This document shows positions 1-9,866 of a DNA stretch of 31,995 nt, in pieces (position 1 is the stretch's first letter; each line of letters begins with the position of its first letter). Position numbers and translations under genes: made by a program. Source of the DNA: Saprolegnia diclina VS20. Its lineage: Eukaryota > Oomycota > Saprolegniomycetes > Saprolegniales > Saprolegniaceae. Location of the stretch: the NCBI RefSeq assembly GCF_000281045.1, contig NW_008246124.1, forward strand, positions 152,235 through 184,229, given 5' to 3'. The notes under the pieces are model-generated. The model was given only the letters and a program-made list of their open reading frames with translations. It made no database searches and was not told where the DNA came from.

Positions 1-234
1 GGGCGGGAGCATATCGGAGCATGCGAGCGCTGAAGGCTTGGACACGCTCGTAGCACTAAAGATAAGAATAAAGATAGCAGAAAGGATGACAAATATGCTC
101 TTGTAGAACTGCCACTCGTAGGCGCCGGCGTTGCCATCGATATCAATCGGGCGGTGCCCGAGGAGCAGCCGCATACGGTGCTGCTGCACAACGCATTCGT
201 GGGTCTCCAAGAGGGTGTTGACGGGACATGCCAT
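1..234 (-). CDS. Partial hypothetical protein with one membrane segment
   Basis: An open frame starts at an ATG at 234 and stays open for 78 codons to the left edge, so the C-terminal part lies outside the window. The product begins MACPVNTLLETHECVV. Around residues 49-63 it has a hydrophobic run (IFVILSAIFILIF) that could span a membrane. I do not recognise the family. The start sits 188 bp from the divergently transcribed IQ-motif gene, so the gap could hold a shared promoter; it contains a CCAAT at 323-327. An open frame of this length in a GC-rich genome can occur by chance, so confidence is low. Confidence 0.3.
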   Translation of the reverse strand, partial: MACPVNTLLETHECVVQQHRMRLLLGHRPIDIDGNAGAYEWQFYKSIFVILSAIFILIFSATSVSKPSALACSDMLPP

Positions 235-422
235 TGCTCACGAGGTGGCAAAATGCAAAATGCAGCCTGGTGCATTTTATTCCACGGTTGCCGACTCGCC
301 TCAGTGCAGTGAGAGATGTGCGCCAATCACCAAGTTGCAGCGTCAAGTGCGCAATGTTTGCTGCACTGTCCTAACGCGTTACACGCTGGATTATTTTTGT
401 CCCTAGCTCAGTTGGTCGCAAA

Positions 423-2677
423 ATGCTCGGGAAGAAGGGCCCGACCGAGCTCAGCCTTCCGCGGCTCGACGATCGCGCCAAGCAGCACAAGAACCTCAAG
501 GTAGTCGAGAGGCGAGAAGTTGTATCTGCACAGCGACGTAGATCATTGAGCAATTTCTGACGGCGGAGAACTCGCGCGAGCTGCAGCTGGCGCAATGCAA
601 GAGCCGCGAGAAGCGCGTGCTCATGGAAAAAGAGTTTGCGTACCAGCGCCACGAAGAGTCGCTGCTATTGGACCGCCTCCTGCATGACGCGCCGCCGTCC
701 TTCCAAGACGTTGAAGACGACGTCAACAAGATGCTCGAAGCCAACAAACTCCGGCTCGAGTCCATCTCGACGCATAAAGCGCTGCCGTACAAGGCGACGC
801 GCGGCGGGAGAGGCCGGCCAATCAAGCAACCGAAGAAGTACGGCAAACCCATCAAGAAGCGAGTCGCGGCCAAGAAACCTGTGCCGTTGATCATGCCCAG
901 TCTCTCCAACCCGACGCTTCCAGGAGCAGCGTTCGAGGGCCGCGCCAAAACGCCGGTGAAGCGGTCAGCGTCCCGCGTCACGATCAACGAGTCGGACGCG
1001 CTCCCGACCTTTATGGACGCGTACTTGAGCCCGGACCGGATCGTGGTGACAGCCACCGAGCACAGCAAGGACGTCGTGCTCGACGTCGACGGGTACCAGG
1101 TGATCGTACACCGCAAAGAGGTCTCGGACCGGCCGTACACCGTCGGCATCTCGAGCCTGCGGACGATGCGGTCGCCGTCGAAACCGGAATCGCTCGTCGC
1201 CGACACTGAAGCCGCCCTCGAGTCCATTCAACTCGTCGCGATCGAAGAGCGGAACCAAGTCCCGAGCCGCGAGGCGCCACCACCGACGGCTCGAGATGTC
1301 GAGGGCGAAACCCAGGCTTTGCAAGACACGGAGCTCCGTGAAGACACGGCAAGCGCAGTGGAGCCAAAAGCAAATGCCAATGAAGACACGGAGGTCATCG
1401 TCCACGAGCGCCCAGAAGTGGCTGTGAGCGAGGGCAACCTCGCTCCAGATGCGGACGAGAGAACCGCGCTCCCAGAACCGGAGTTGTTGCTCGCCGACAG
1501 TCCGAGCGACGAGTACGCCGGCGAGACGTTTGTCATCGGCTCGGACTCGCCGGTTGCCGACAGCACGCTAGACGAGCCGCCAGTCACGATGCTCGACACT
1601 GCGGAAGACATTGGTTCATCGAGCACTCTGGAGACAACCCTTGGCGAGCAATCACTTCCTGCAACGACCGGCGTCGAGACGGCTGTCGAGTCGGATATTG
1701 GTGATGCCGACGCCCCAGTCATCGATTCCTCGGAGCTAGAAGCTGCCACATCAAGTGGGTCGGAAGAGCTCGCATCGGTATTTTGCGACGATGCGGCGAC
1801 GACGACCCCCGAGGCTTTGGCCGAGGTCCATTCTGGCGCTGCAACGCTGCCACCGCCTGAGCCTGAGCCTGCGGGCGCGGTGGAGCCAGCGCCAGTGTTT
1901 CTATCCACAGTCGACATGCCTCTTGAGCCACCAAGCACATTACCAGAGGCGATCGCATCCGAGGTAGAGCTCCCAACAAGAGAGGACTCCGGCTCTATCG
2001 ACGGAGCTCCCAGTGACTTAACGCCTTCCGAGCCGTCGACGCCCGAAGGCTCAGATGTGGTCGAGCCTGACCGCTCCTGCACCGACGTTGACACTACGGC
2101 AGCAGCGCCAGATGAAAATCGCGAGCCACCGGCAGGCGACACGGCACTGCCTCCGACAGGCGCCGAGAACGAGCCTAGTGACATCGAGAAAGAGACTGCC
2201 ATCAGCGACGACAGGTCGCCACCTTGTGACAAGCCAGCACCGTCCGAGAGCACGTCCGAGTCACAGCAAGCGACGTCCGAGACGACAAGTTGCGACGAGA
2301 CACGCCCCACGAGTACCAGTGGCAGTGACGACAGTGCGTCGACGACGGTCCAAAACGACGTCGTCGATCCGCTTCAGAGCGCAGCCTCCATGGTCCTCCA
2401 GCGACACTACCGCGGGCACGTCGGGCGAAAGCATTTTCAAAGGACGCTCTACACCGAGGCGCAAGCGTGCGGCGTGCTCGGTGCGATGCCTGGCACAGTC
2501 CAAGGCGCGACCGGCTGGTACCAAGAGCCCAAGACGCACGTTGCGCACTACTTCGTCGTGCTCGCGACCGGCGAGTGGAAGCACAAGGTCAAGCTGCACT
2601 GCCGCCAGCCGATTTTGACCAAGTACGAGATGCGCAAGTTTGTCACGAGCACGATCGACGTCATGGACGACACCTAA
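423..2677 (+). CDS. IQ-motif protein with long acidic low-complexity middle
   Basis: The proposed CDS is join(423..500, 542..2677), 737 aa. The large open frame has no good ATG at its 5' end. A 26-codon first exon from the ATG at 423 joins it in phase across a 41-nt GTAG...GTAG intron, giving NLK|IIEQFLTAEN; unspliced, the frame meets a stop. Residues 1-110 are charged and probably helical, followed by a basic patch (KKRVAAKKP). Residues about 160-230 form a compact, possibly folded segment. Residues about 260-630 are Ser/Thr/Glu/Asp/Pro-rich and look disordered. Near residue 643 there is a single IQ-like calmodulin-binding motif (LQRHYRGHVGRKHF), then a conserved-looking 80-residue tail. The 3' end is 35 bp from the end of SYF1, tail to tail. 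I cannot name a family. A calmodulin-regulated scaffold or a cytoskeletal/ciliary protein would fit, but this is inference. Confidence 0.75.
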
Positions 2678-2712
2678 GGACGACTGAAAATGAAAAATCT
2701 TATTTTTCTTAT

Positions 2713-5310
2713 TTACTGGCGCCCGCCAAAGACCGCCGAGGGCACGCTCTTCTCTTCAATCTCCATGTCGTCCAGGTCGATTTCTTCCTCGTTGACCGCA
2801 GACGCCTCGTCGTCATCGTCCAAGTCGATCTCTTCGGCGTTGGCCGTCTTGGCCTTCTTGGCCGGCGGCTCGGTCTCTTCCTCGTCAACGTTGGTGCGCT
2901 CGAGGTCGACCATGGCGTCGCCCGTCGTGGCCGCCGGCACCATGCCGAGGCTTGTCGCCGCGCTGTTGACGCCAATGTAGTTGACCTGCGCGTACTGCGT
3001 GCTCACGCTGCGCTTGATGCGCAGCATCTCCAAGAACGAATCTTCCGAGCCGTGGCCAATCTCAAACGCGTGCCAGACCGACCAGAAGTCCGCTTCGTGC
3101 AAGCGCGGATCGCAAAACTGCGACGCATGGCGGTACACGGCGCGCGCGCGCTCGAGCTCGCCGAGCGCCGTCTCGAACGACGCAAACTTGAGCGCGAGCT
3201 GCCACACGAGCGCGTCTGGAAGGTGCTCCATCGCGCGCTCGTAAATCTTGCGCGTGTGCACGACGCCCGAGAGCGCTTGCGCCTTGGCCACGTACAGCGA
3301 ATACATGGCCAGCTGCGACGGCCCTTCGAGTGCGTTCGTCGCGCGTTCGTAGATGGCTTGGGCGTTGCGCCAGAGCCCGTACGTTTCTTCGACGCGAGCG
3401 TACTCGGTGTAGAGCACGGACGCCATGTCGACGGGCGGCAGCGCCTTGTCGCTGGATGTCGACACGGGCGTCGTCGGTACGAGCGCCAGCACTTGGTTGA
3501 AGAGGTCGCGCGCGCGCTCGAGCTTTCGGCTTTCGTAGCGCGAAACAAAGCTCTTGAGGTACGCGAGCCAAATGTCGTAGACGTGCGGGAATGGAAAGAG
3601 CGCAATCGCGCGCTCAAAGACCTGGAAGCTGTCTTCAAAGAACTCGTGCTCTTGCAGGTACGCCGTGTACTGCAGCACCAAGGCCGGCGTCACAATCTTG
3701 AGCTCAAACGTCCGGTCGTACGCTGCTTTTGTGCTGCGCACGTCGCCAAGGCTCTCCTCCAAGTCGAGACGCAGCGCCCAGAGCTTCATCGACTTGCGGT
3801 AGCTGCCGCAGCCCGCGCGAACAATGTCGAGCGCCAGATCGAACTCCTCGAGACGGAGCTCCATCTCGGCGTGCGCGCAGACGATCGCCGCGTACTCGTC
3901 CGCAGCCTTCAGCTTGCCTTCGCTCAGCGCTTTGGCAAAGATCTTGCGCGCGTTGGCAGCGTCGCCGTGGGTCTCGTAGAACGCGGCGAAGGCGATCCAG
4001 AGGCTGCTGACCTTGGTCGCTTGGCCCGGATCGATCGTCGTGAGCGCCTCCGTGTACGTATGAACGACCGCGATCGGGTCTTGCATGAGACCGACGCGCT
4101 TGGTCCACTCCTTGACCGAGTGCGGGTTTTGCCGCAGCAGGACCGCGTTCACGAGCTTGGGCCGGCGCTCGGCGAGGTCTTCGTAGAGCTGCAAGAGGCG
4201 GTCGACCTCGGCGGAAGAGCTCGCAGTCTCGCTCATCTCGGACGCGATCATGGCTTCGATGAACTTGACGTACGCGTCGAAAATGACGCTAAAGTCGCGC
4301 ACCGTGAGGACCGCGAGGAGCGCTTCTTCGTAAATGTCGCGCGCCGACTCGAACATGCCAAGGCGGATGTAGTACGTCGCAAGCGCACACCAGAGCCGCC
4401 CAACCTCGTCCGTGAAGAGCGAGAGGCCGCTGCGGAGGATGCGGTCGATGTGCAGGCTGGACGAGACCTGCTCTGGGTGCTGCGACACCATCGTGCACAG
4501 CAGCATCCACAGGTCGTGGCGCGACGCCTTCGTGCTTTCTTGGTCGTCGTTGATGAGCTGGACGAGTTGAACGCTCGCTTCTTCGTACCTAGAGTAGAAA
4601 GGCGATAGCAAGAGAGACATGCGTAGCTGTACATACTGCTCGATGGACTGGAGGTAGCGCACGTACGCCTCGCGGCCCGTCGGCTCGAGCATGAGGTAGC
4701 GCCGGTAGACCGAGATCGCGGTCTGGTGCACACCTTGCTCGTGCACAAACTCGAGGTACGGGCTCCAGATGCGCTTGTGCTGTGTGATAGGCAGCGCACG
4801 GAGCGCGCGGTCAAAAACACGGCGCGTGGCCGTGCCAAGGCGCAACGTACGCAGTAGCGCCGTGTAGTTGAGCCAGATGCGGGGCATCTTGTGCAAGTGG
4901 ACAAGTGCGTCTTCGTAGAGCTGGCGAAGGTCGTTGTACTCGGGCGCGTCGATGCGCAGGCCGCGGATCAACTGGTGCGTCTCGTCGATGAACCGCTTCC
5001 AGAGCTTGTAGCTCAACGGCACGAGCGCGAGCGCCCGGCGAAAGAGCTTGATGCGACGCTCCGGCAGCTTGTGCGTCGTCGCGTCGACCTCGTTCGCGGT
5101 CAAGTTGAGGTACGACGTCCATGTTTCGACCGAGTACGGGCTGCGGGCCAAACTGTCCTCAAACTCGGCTTCCAGCGCAGCTTCCGTCTACCATGCAGCC
5201 ATGAGCCTGGCACCATACAAACATGGCATCGGACAGCCCATGCTCATGACGACAGCATCTACCTGAAGGAAGGCGCGGACGTCGTCCATCTCCACGAGGG
5301 CCGCGGTCAT
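2713..5310 (-). CDS. SYF1: Pre-mRNA splicing factor SYF1 / XAB2 (HAT-repeat protein)
   Basis: This is a spliceosomal scaffold of the Prp19/NineTeen complex; the human orthologue XAB2 also acts in transcription-coupled repair. The proposed CDS is complement(join(2713..4588, 4637..5187, 5263..5310)), 824 aa, close to the usual family length. Tandem HAT/TPR-like repeats run almost end to end. Family hallmarks are visible: SYKLWKRFI, ATYYIRLGMFESARDIYEEAL, YERAMEHLPD, and QVNYIGVN before an acidic tail ending VPSAVFGGRQ. The start is the ATG at 5310, giving MTAALVEMDDVRAFLQ and then a 75-nt intron (GTAGAT...GTAG) into TEAALEAEFEDSLARSPYS, which matches the N-terminal repeat of the family. A second intron of 48 nt (4589-4636, GTATGT...CTAG) is likely: it keeps the frame, but left in it inserts 16 hydrophobic residues into a HAT helix. 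The gene is convergent with the IQ-motif gene and divergent from the small mitochondrial-type gene. Confidence 0.93.
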
Positions 5311-5520
5311 CTTGCGGTCGGAGCGCTCGGTTAGATTTCCACACAATCCGAAACCTCTGGGCTTTCATATGTATTTTCACAGGTTAAAAAACTCTTGGGA
5401 TTTGTATTGCGTACTTTAGCATGCTAAATGGTCAGATCATTGCTCAAAATGGCTCCAACATTCAAGCCAGAGCCTACTGCCATCAACCTCTGTCCTTCAC
5501 AGTACTAGGATCAACTGAAG

Positions 5521-5558
5521 CTAACTGCGGAGGTTGTAGCTAACTGCGGAGGTTGTAG
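5521..5558. repeat. Tandem duplication, 19 bp x 2
   Basis: The unit ctaactgcggaggttgtag occurs twice with no mismatch, at 5521-5539 and 5540-5558. It lies between SYF1 and the small mitochondrial-type gene. No function is evident; replication slippage is the simplest explanation. Confidence 0.9.
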
Positions 5559-5671
5559 TACTGGTCACTCGAGGTTATCTGGCACATGCTACCTCTTCTA
5601 CGTCACGTCGCGGAAGGTAGTTCCGGCCATTATCTGACCTTTCTAGCCGTTAAATGGTGTGTCTGATTATT

Positions 5672-5685
5672 TTATTCCAGAATAA
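5672..5685. promoter_or_regulatory. Palindrome with HSE-like core
   Basis: TTATTCCAGAATAA is a perfect inverted repeat with 6-bp arms. Its centre, TTCcaGAA, fits the two-pentamer heat-shock-element rule nTTCnnGAAn. It lies about 160 bp upstream of the gene starting at 5847. A two-pentamer HSE can arise by chance, so this is only a candidate site. Confidence 0.3.
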
Positions 5686-5846
5686 TAGCTTGGTTTGAGT
5701 ATGCAATAAAAAGAATATTTTCATTTCGGGCGTCCTGTATTATATGACTTGATATTTGTATCGGGCGGAATTAAAAGACGCGCGCCTTGACGTACGAGGC
5801 AATTGCAACCAACCACGACACAGTTGCGAAAATCCCATCGGCGCCC

Positions 5847-6238
5847 ATGCACCACGTCCTCGCCCGCGCGGTCCGCGCCGTGTCCGTCCCCAAGCCGGGT
5901 ACCTCATGCGGCGCTAGGCGCAAGTAGACGTCTCATATGTGTGCACTAGCCTTCCTCTCGACGTTCTCGCAGGTCCCGTCGGGCTTTGCGCAGGCCCCGT
6001 CGACGCTCACGCGCCCGCCGATCCTCTTCAACCCCTACGACGCCTTGGACGCGGTGCTGGAGAACATGCGCCTGTCCTCGGAGCCCCTCCCTGGCATGCA
6101 ACTCGTAGGTAGAAACTCGCGCAAGCCCAAGAAGGTACATCTCTCGTCGCTGCATGCCCAGGCTCACGCAGATGCTAGGCCAACCACGGCAAGCGCCCGT
6201 GCTCGCACGTCCGTCGCCGCTCGCGACGACTGAAGTAA
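5847..6238 (+). CDS. Small basic protein with mitochondrial-type presequence (mitoribosomal-like)
   Basis: The proposed CDS is join(5847..5898, 5950..6134, 6179..6238), 98 aa. Introns of 51 nt (GTACCT...CTAG, phase 1) and 44 nt (GTACAT...CTAG, phase 0) join three short frames that make no sense unspliced. The product starts MHHVLARAVRAVSVPKP, an arginine-rich, acid-free stretch typical of mitochondrial targeting. A middle part (TRPPILFNPYDALDAVLENM) follows, and it ends in a very basic tail, RNSRKPKKANHGKRPCSHV then RRRSRRLK. The KKANHGxRPCS-type tail resembles small mitochondrial ribosome-associated proteins as I remember them; I cannot name the subunit. The third exon is out of frame with the longest unspliced frame (5937-6233), so that frame is not the product. 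The gene is convergent with the TIPIN-like gene, 58 bp away. Confidence 0.7.
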
Positions 6239-6296
6239 ATAGACACATGCACAGTAGACTTGCGTATACGAATCGATTGGGCGGCCGTCGTTAATC

Positions 6297-7599
6297 TCAT
6301 ATGACTTGGGTCTCATCGTCGTCGTCTCCTTGCGTCGGTGGCACCTGCGACGCAGTACCAAAGCGCGTCGCCGGAAAGTCGAGCTCGGCGTCGCTGTCCG
6401 ACTCCTCTTCGAGCAGCGTCGCGGCTTCGTCGAGCGCCTTGGACGTCCGCGGTCGTCGCGTCTCCGTCGTCTCCACCATGTCCCGCAAAATCGACGTCCG
6501 CGCTTCGTACTCCATGACGTCGCCGGCTTCTTCGTCGCTCGGGAGCTCGTAGTCCTCGTCGATGGCCTGGGAGGCAGGCTCCTCCATCTGCGACGCAGGC
6601 TCGACAGCGGCTTGCGACGGCGCTTCCTCGGCGTCAACAGCAGGATCGTCGTCGACCTCATCAGCAGGCGCATCGTCGACCTCGTCCGCAGGCTCGTCGG
6701 TAGCGTCACGAGGCTCGTCGGCAGTGTCATCTGGCTTCTCGGCAACCGTCGAGAGAGGCGGCGACTCGGCCTCGGTCACGTTGTCACTGGGCTCGGCCGA
6801 TCTCGGCGCAGCCTTGAGAGACGGCGCTTGGAATTCTTCCTCATCGCTCGACTTGTCGTTGGATGGCTCCTGGGCTGGCACCTTGCGGGCGTCGTCGCGC
6901 GTGGACGCGAGCATGGCCTCGTACTCGAGGAGCGCTTCCATATCCTGCTCTGCCGTGAGCGCATCGTCGAACGAGTCGCTGCGCGGAGCGTCACGCGGCA
7001 GGGCTTGGCTAGAGCTGCTGCTATCGCGCGGGGCATAGCTCGCGCTGCTGCTATCGCGCGTCGATGCTGTGGAATTCACGATCTCGGCAAAGTCGGGCTC
7101 GGGCTCGCCGCGCTTGGCTTCCTTCGACCGCAGTTCTTGGAGAAGCTCGCCCACCTATCCCTCAGCATGAGACACACGATGACACTGCGCTAGTGCATAC
7201 CGCGGCCTTCTTGGCAATCGCTTCGGTGCGGTCGACAAAGTCCTCAAAGCGCAGGGCCGGAAACAACTCGAACGCCCACTCCTTGTAGCACGTCATGAGA
7301 TCGCGCAGCGCCAACGCTTCTTGGCCTTCCGGAATGGCCGTGTTGAAGTGGCCCGGGAACGAGTTGTAGACTGCGCGGAAACCTCGGTCGCTTAGCAAAT
7401 GCTGCTCCGAGAAGATGTTGCGCTTCTTTCGCGGCTTGGCCTCCGGCGCAGGCTCCTCGGGCGCACCTCCGGCTGGAGGCTCTCCGTCATCGCCAAGGCC
7501 CATAAAGTCGCTCGATGCACCCGGCGCGGGCCGCTTCCGGGCCCCGGCGTCTACAGGTCGGCGCAAGATCGACGCCCCATCTTCCCACGACGACGCCAT
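6297..7599 (-). CDS. TIPIN: TIPIN/Swi3/Csm3-type replication fork protection protein
   Basis: This family pairs with Timeless/Tof1 at replication forks and supports checkpoint signalling and fork stability in the nucleus. The proposed CDS is complement(join(6297..7154, 7201..7599)), 418 aa, with a 46-nt intron (GTATGC...ATAG) that joins two frames in phase. The Swi3 domain lies at about residues 63-133: LLSDRGFRAVYNSFPGHF, then LMTCYKEWAFELFPALRF and FVDRTEAIAKKA, which continues across the splice into VGELLQELRSKEAKRGEPE. The rest is acidic and Ser/Ala-rich with Glu/Asp repeats, ending in ETQVI. I prefer the Met at 7599 (MASSWEDGASILRRP). The frame is open to an ATG at 7758, but those 53 codons use rarer, AT-ended codons and read unlike the family. 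This is the last gene before the HSF array. Confidence 0.8.
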
Positions 7600-8062
7600 C
7601 CTGCCAAATGGAGTTTCGCGGCAAATGCCTACCGGATACGATACATTATCCGGAATATCGAAGCGAGGCTCGGTCAACGAGGCGCCAAAAGCTGCCAAGG
7701 CGGACAGCCATGATGAAGTGCTATAAGAGCTTATCGACGTAGGGGCCTTCTTCGCCATACAAACACCGCAAATTGCATGCCGAGCGTAGGTTTGTTGCGT
7801 CCTTCCGGTCGGCCGTGATTTCTGGCAGCTGTGCAGGAGGCTTCGTCAGCGGCTCTCTAAGGCTCAAACAGCTGCAAAGCCCTTTCAAGGCCATCGCCGT
7901 GATACCAGCACCTCGCGCTGCTTCGCAGAGTGGCTCGTGCTACGACGACCATTGTGGCAGGTACAGGCCAGGACAGTTGATACTGGCATGGAGGATATAT
8001 TAGGGAAAGGAGCTGTAAATATGTAGTTAATGTACGTAGAGTAGATAGAGAAACTTGCTGCT
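7600..8062. other. Gap between TIPIN-like gene and HSF-1
   Basis: This stretch holds the 5' leader of the TIPIN-like gene (with the optional 53-codon extension up to 7758) and the 3' side of HSF-1. I see no other gene in it. Confidence 0.5.
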
Positions 8063-8944
8063 TCACTTCAATGCTGGAAGCGTGAAGCGGAACATGAGCG
8101 GGCGGTCGGCTTGCATCGAGCAACGTGGCGGCGACGGCAACTTGGGAGGCTCATGCTCGCCAAAGATGATTTCGTCGATGCCAGAGAACATGTTCGGGTC
8201 GTTCCCGGCTGGCACGAGCTCGTCGGGCCACAAAAAGTGGTCGTCAATGGGCACGTCGCAAAAGTGCAAGGGGCTGCCGGGCAGCGAGAGCGCGAACGAC
8301 GACGACTCGGGCGACTGTGCGTCGTCGCTGGTCTCACATAGGCTCTCCATATCCTGCGTCTCTTCGGATTTGGACTTCTTGACGCTTTCGATGGCTTCGG
8401 TCGGCGGCGCGCGCTTGTGCGTCATAATCAACGTCTTGACGAGCATCTCGAGGTTCGAAAGCTGCGACGAGAGCTGGTGGTACTGGGTCTGCAAGGTAGA
8501 CACCTGCTCCTTGAGCGCGCCCATGTCGTCGGTCTCGCAGGACGCGGACGCAGGCGGCGCCTCCGAGTACGTCTTGCGGCGGATGGTGCTCATGAGCTGC
8601 GGCGCCGCCCGGACAAACTTGGGGTGGTAAAACTCCCACCAGTACTGCATCCCCGTCTCGGCGACGGTCGCGTACGAGTCGCCAAAGAGCATTTCGTCGC
8701 GCTTGTACTTGCGGAAGCCGTAAAAGTTGAGCTGGCGCACGAACGAGGCAAAGTTGCTGTGCTTGAAATACTGCGGCAGGATCGTCCGCGCAAACTCCTG
8801 CGGGTCCTTGACGACGACGGTCCGGCCTTCGTGGGCCCACGACGCGACCGCCGCCGGCGCCTCGTCGAAGAGCGCGTACGTCTTCTGGAGGAACACGGGC
8901 GCGGCCTTGGCTGGCGCTGGCTTTGTCGGTGTTGGCTTGGTCAT
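8063..8944 (-). CDS. HSF-1: HSF-type transcription factor, WWEFYH subfamily
   Basis: A 293-residue, single-exon heat-shock-factor-type DNA-binding protein. The DNA-binding domain spans about residues 16-126: VFLQKTYALF, then the recognition helix [18 protein letters not shown], then a wing of about 20 residues leading to YWWEFYHPKF and IRRKTYSE. A leucine-rich coil follows at about 141-175 (LKEQVSTLQTQYHQLSSQL), expected to trimerise. A basic patch (KKSK) may be a nuclear signal. The C-terminal third is acidic and aromatic (DDHFLWPDELVP, GIDEIIFGEHEP), like an activation region. The ATG at 8944 is used; the frame continues upstream only through a TTG. Closest relatives in the array are HSF-8 and HSF-9, at the other end of the minus-strand block. 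Target genes cannot be read from the sequence. Confidence 0.93.
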   Translation of the reverse strand: MTKPTPTKPAPAKAAPVFLQKTYALFDEAPAAVASWAHEGRTVVVKDPQEFARTILPQYFKHSNFASFVRQLNFYGFRKYKRDEMLFGDSYATVAETGMQYWWEFYHPKFVRAAPQLMSTIRRKTYSEAPPASASCETDDMGALKEQVSTLQTQYHQLSSQLSNLEMLVKTLIMTHKRAPPTEAIESVKKSKSEETQDMESLCETSDDAQSPESSSFALSLPGSPLHFCDVPIDDHFLWPDELVPAGNDPNMFSGIDEIIFGEHEPPKLPSPPRCSMQADRPLMFRFTLPALK

Positions 8945-8979
8945 TTCGGCCAAAGGTGTGCAAATGTTGGTCGTTCGTT

Positions 8980-8987
8980 TTCTCGAA
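8980..8987. promoter_or_regulatory. Candidate heat-shock element upstream of HSF-1
   Basis: TTCtcGAA fits the nTTCnnGAAn dyad and lies 36-43 bp upstream of the HSF-1 start codon. A further TTC follows with a one-base spacer instead of two. It could serve autoregulation, but a single dyad may be chance. Confidence 0.3.
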
Positions 8988-9030
8988 GTTCGTTATCTTG
9001 CAGATTGTATAGGTCACTTGTTCCTCTGCG

Positions 9031-9051
9031 ATTGGACAAAAAGGAGCCACC
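9031..9051 (-). promoter_or_regulatory. ATTGG-N11-CCAAT-like module, HSF-1 promoter
   Basis: Read in the gene's direction this is GGTGG-ctcctttttgt-CCAAT: the proximal CCAAT is intact and the distal half is degenerate. It lies 87 bp upstream of the start codon. Spacer length and pyrimidine-rich spacer match the modules of HSF-4, HSF-6 and HSF-9. Another CCAAT (forward strand) is at 9067-9071. Confidence 0.5.
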
Positions 9052-9866
9052 GAAAAACCTTTTTGGCCAATGGCAGCGACGAAGTCCAAACAGGACAAAA
9101 ACGAGGACAAAACCAAGCGCTAAAAACACGCAGCTTCAAGGGGTACCAGCGCTCAACCTCCCTGAGAAAGACTTGGTCAAGCATGGCTCGATGGAGAGTG
9201 CAGTTGCAATAAGACGTAGTACGAATGCGCGCCTTGAGTCGCACTTTCTCCCACAGCCTGCAGCGATCCTTGGCGTTGATGGTGGCTGTCACCGCTGGCT
9301 ACAGTGTATCGATCATGCGGCTGCACGCATGCTTGGGCAGCTCCTTGAGGCGCCTCCATTGCGCATATGGGAGGGCGATTTATTGGTTAGCTATCATTAT
9401 TGTTCTATCGTTATCGTTAATACTGCGGACTGACTCGCCATAAACCGATCTCGCACCCGTGAAGCCAGCGAGGCCTCCAGAGCGAACCTCGATGCTAACG
9501 CTAGGAACAAGCTCGCAGCACCAGCCAAGCTATGGCGGCAGGATACGGCCGGTGCTCAACATGCAAATTGTGCTGCGACAGACGACGCTATATCAACGTT
9601 CGAGGCTTATTCCGCTGCCAAACTCGCCAACGAAAGAAGTGGTTACTATACAAGCGGGCACCACGTGGGCTGTGCTGGGACGAAATGGGCGGCGCTGCTC
9701 CACCACAAGTGCGGTGATGACCCTACTCTCGGGCCTGTGGTCTCGCAAACAACCAATCACGAGCGCAGATCGCAACTTGATGTTTAGTAACGCCGTTTTG
9801 ACTAGATCGCGCTTTGTGAGGGCACTTGAGCACAGAGAGATAAGTTAGTGTATTATAGATGTTTGG

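Larger units (their letters stand above)
5311..5846. other. Intergenic region between two divergent genes
   Basis: These 536 bp separate the start codons of SYF1 (minus) and the small mitochondrial-type protein (plus). The stretch is AT-richer than the flanking coding DNA. It holds a 19-bp perfect tandem duplication (5521-5558) and a short palindrome with an HSE-like core (5672-5685). I see no convincing reading frame and no clear Inr/FPR match for either gene. Confidence 0.6.
8945..9866. other. HSF-1 upstream region and gene-poor gap
   Basis: The part near HSF-1 holds its promoter (CCAAT elements, a TTCtcGAA dyad). From about 9200 to 9850 no intact gene is seen. A plus-strand frame at 9225-9443 ends in a hydrophobic run (AIYWLAIIIVLSLSLIL). 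A further frame around 9630-9750 reads AGTTWAVLGRNG and then VMTLLSGLW, recalling the start of an ABC-transporter ATPase domain. Any transporter origin would be a decayed remnant. Confidence 0.35.

Noticed and set aside
1228-2310. 360-codon minus-strand frame opposite the IQ-motif gene
   Set aside because: It is Ser/Ala/Gly low complexity mirrored from the acidic disordered region of the plus-strand gene, with no domain.
2467-4608. 713-codon plus-strand frame antisense to SYF1
   Set aside because: It is a shadow of SYF1: GC-rich third codon positions leave the opposite strand open. The product is Arg/Val/Leu/His low complexity and matches no family.
8417-9433. 338-codon plus-strand frame across HSF-1
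   Set aside because: It is antisense to the HSF-1 coding region and runs into its promoter; composition is the mirror of the HSF frame.
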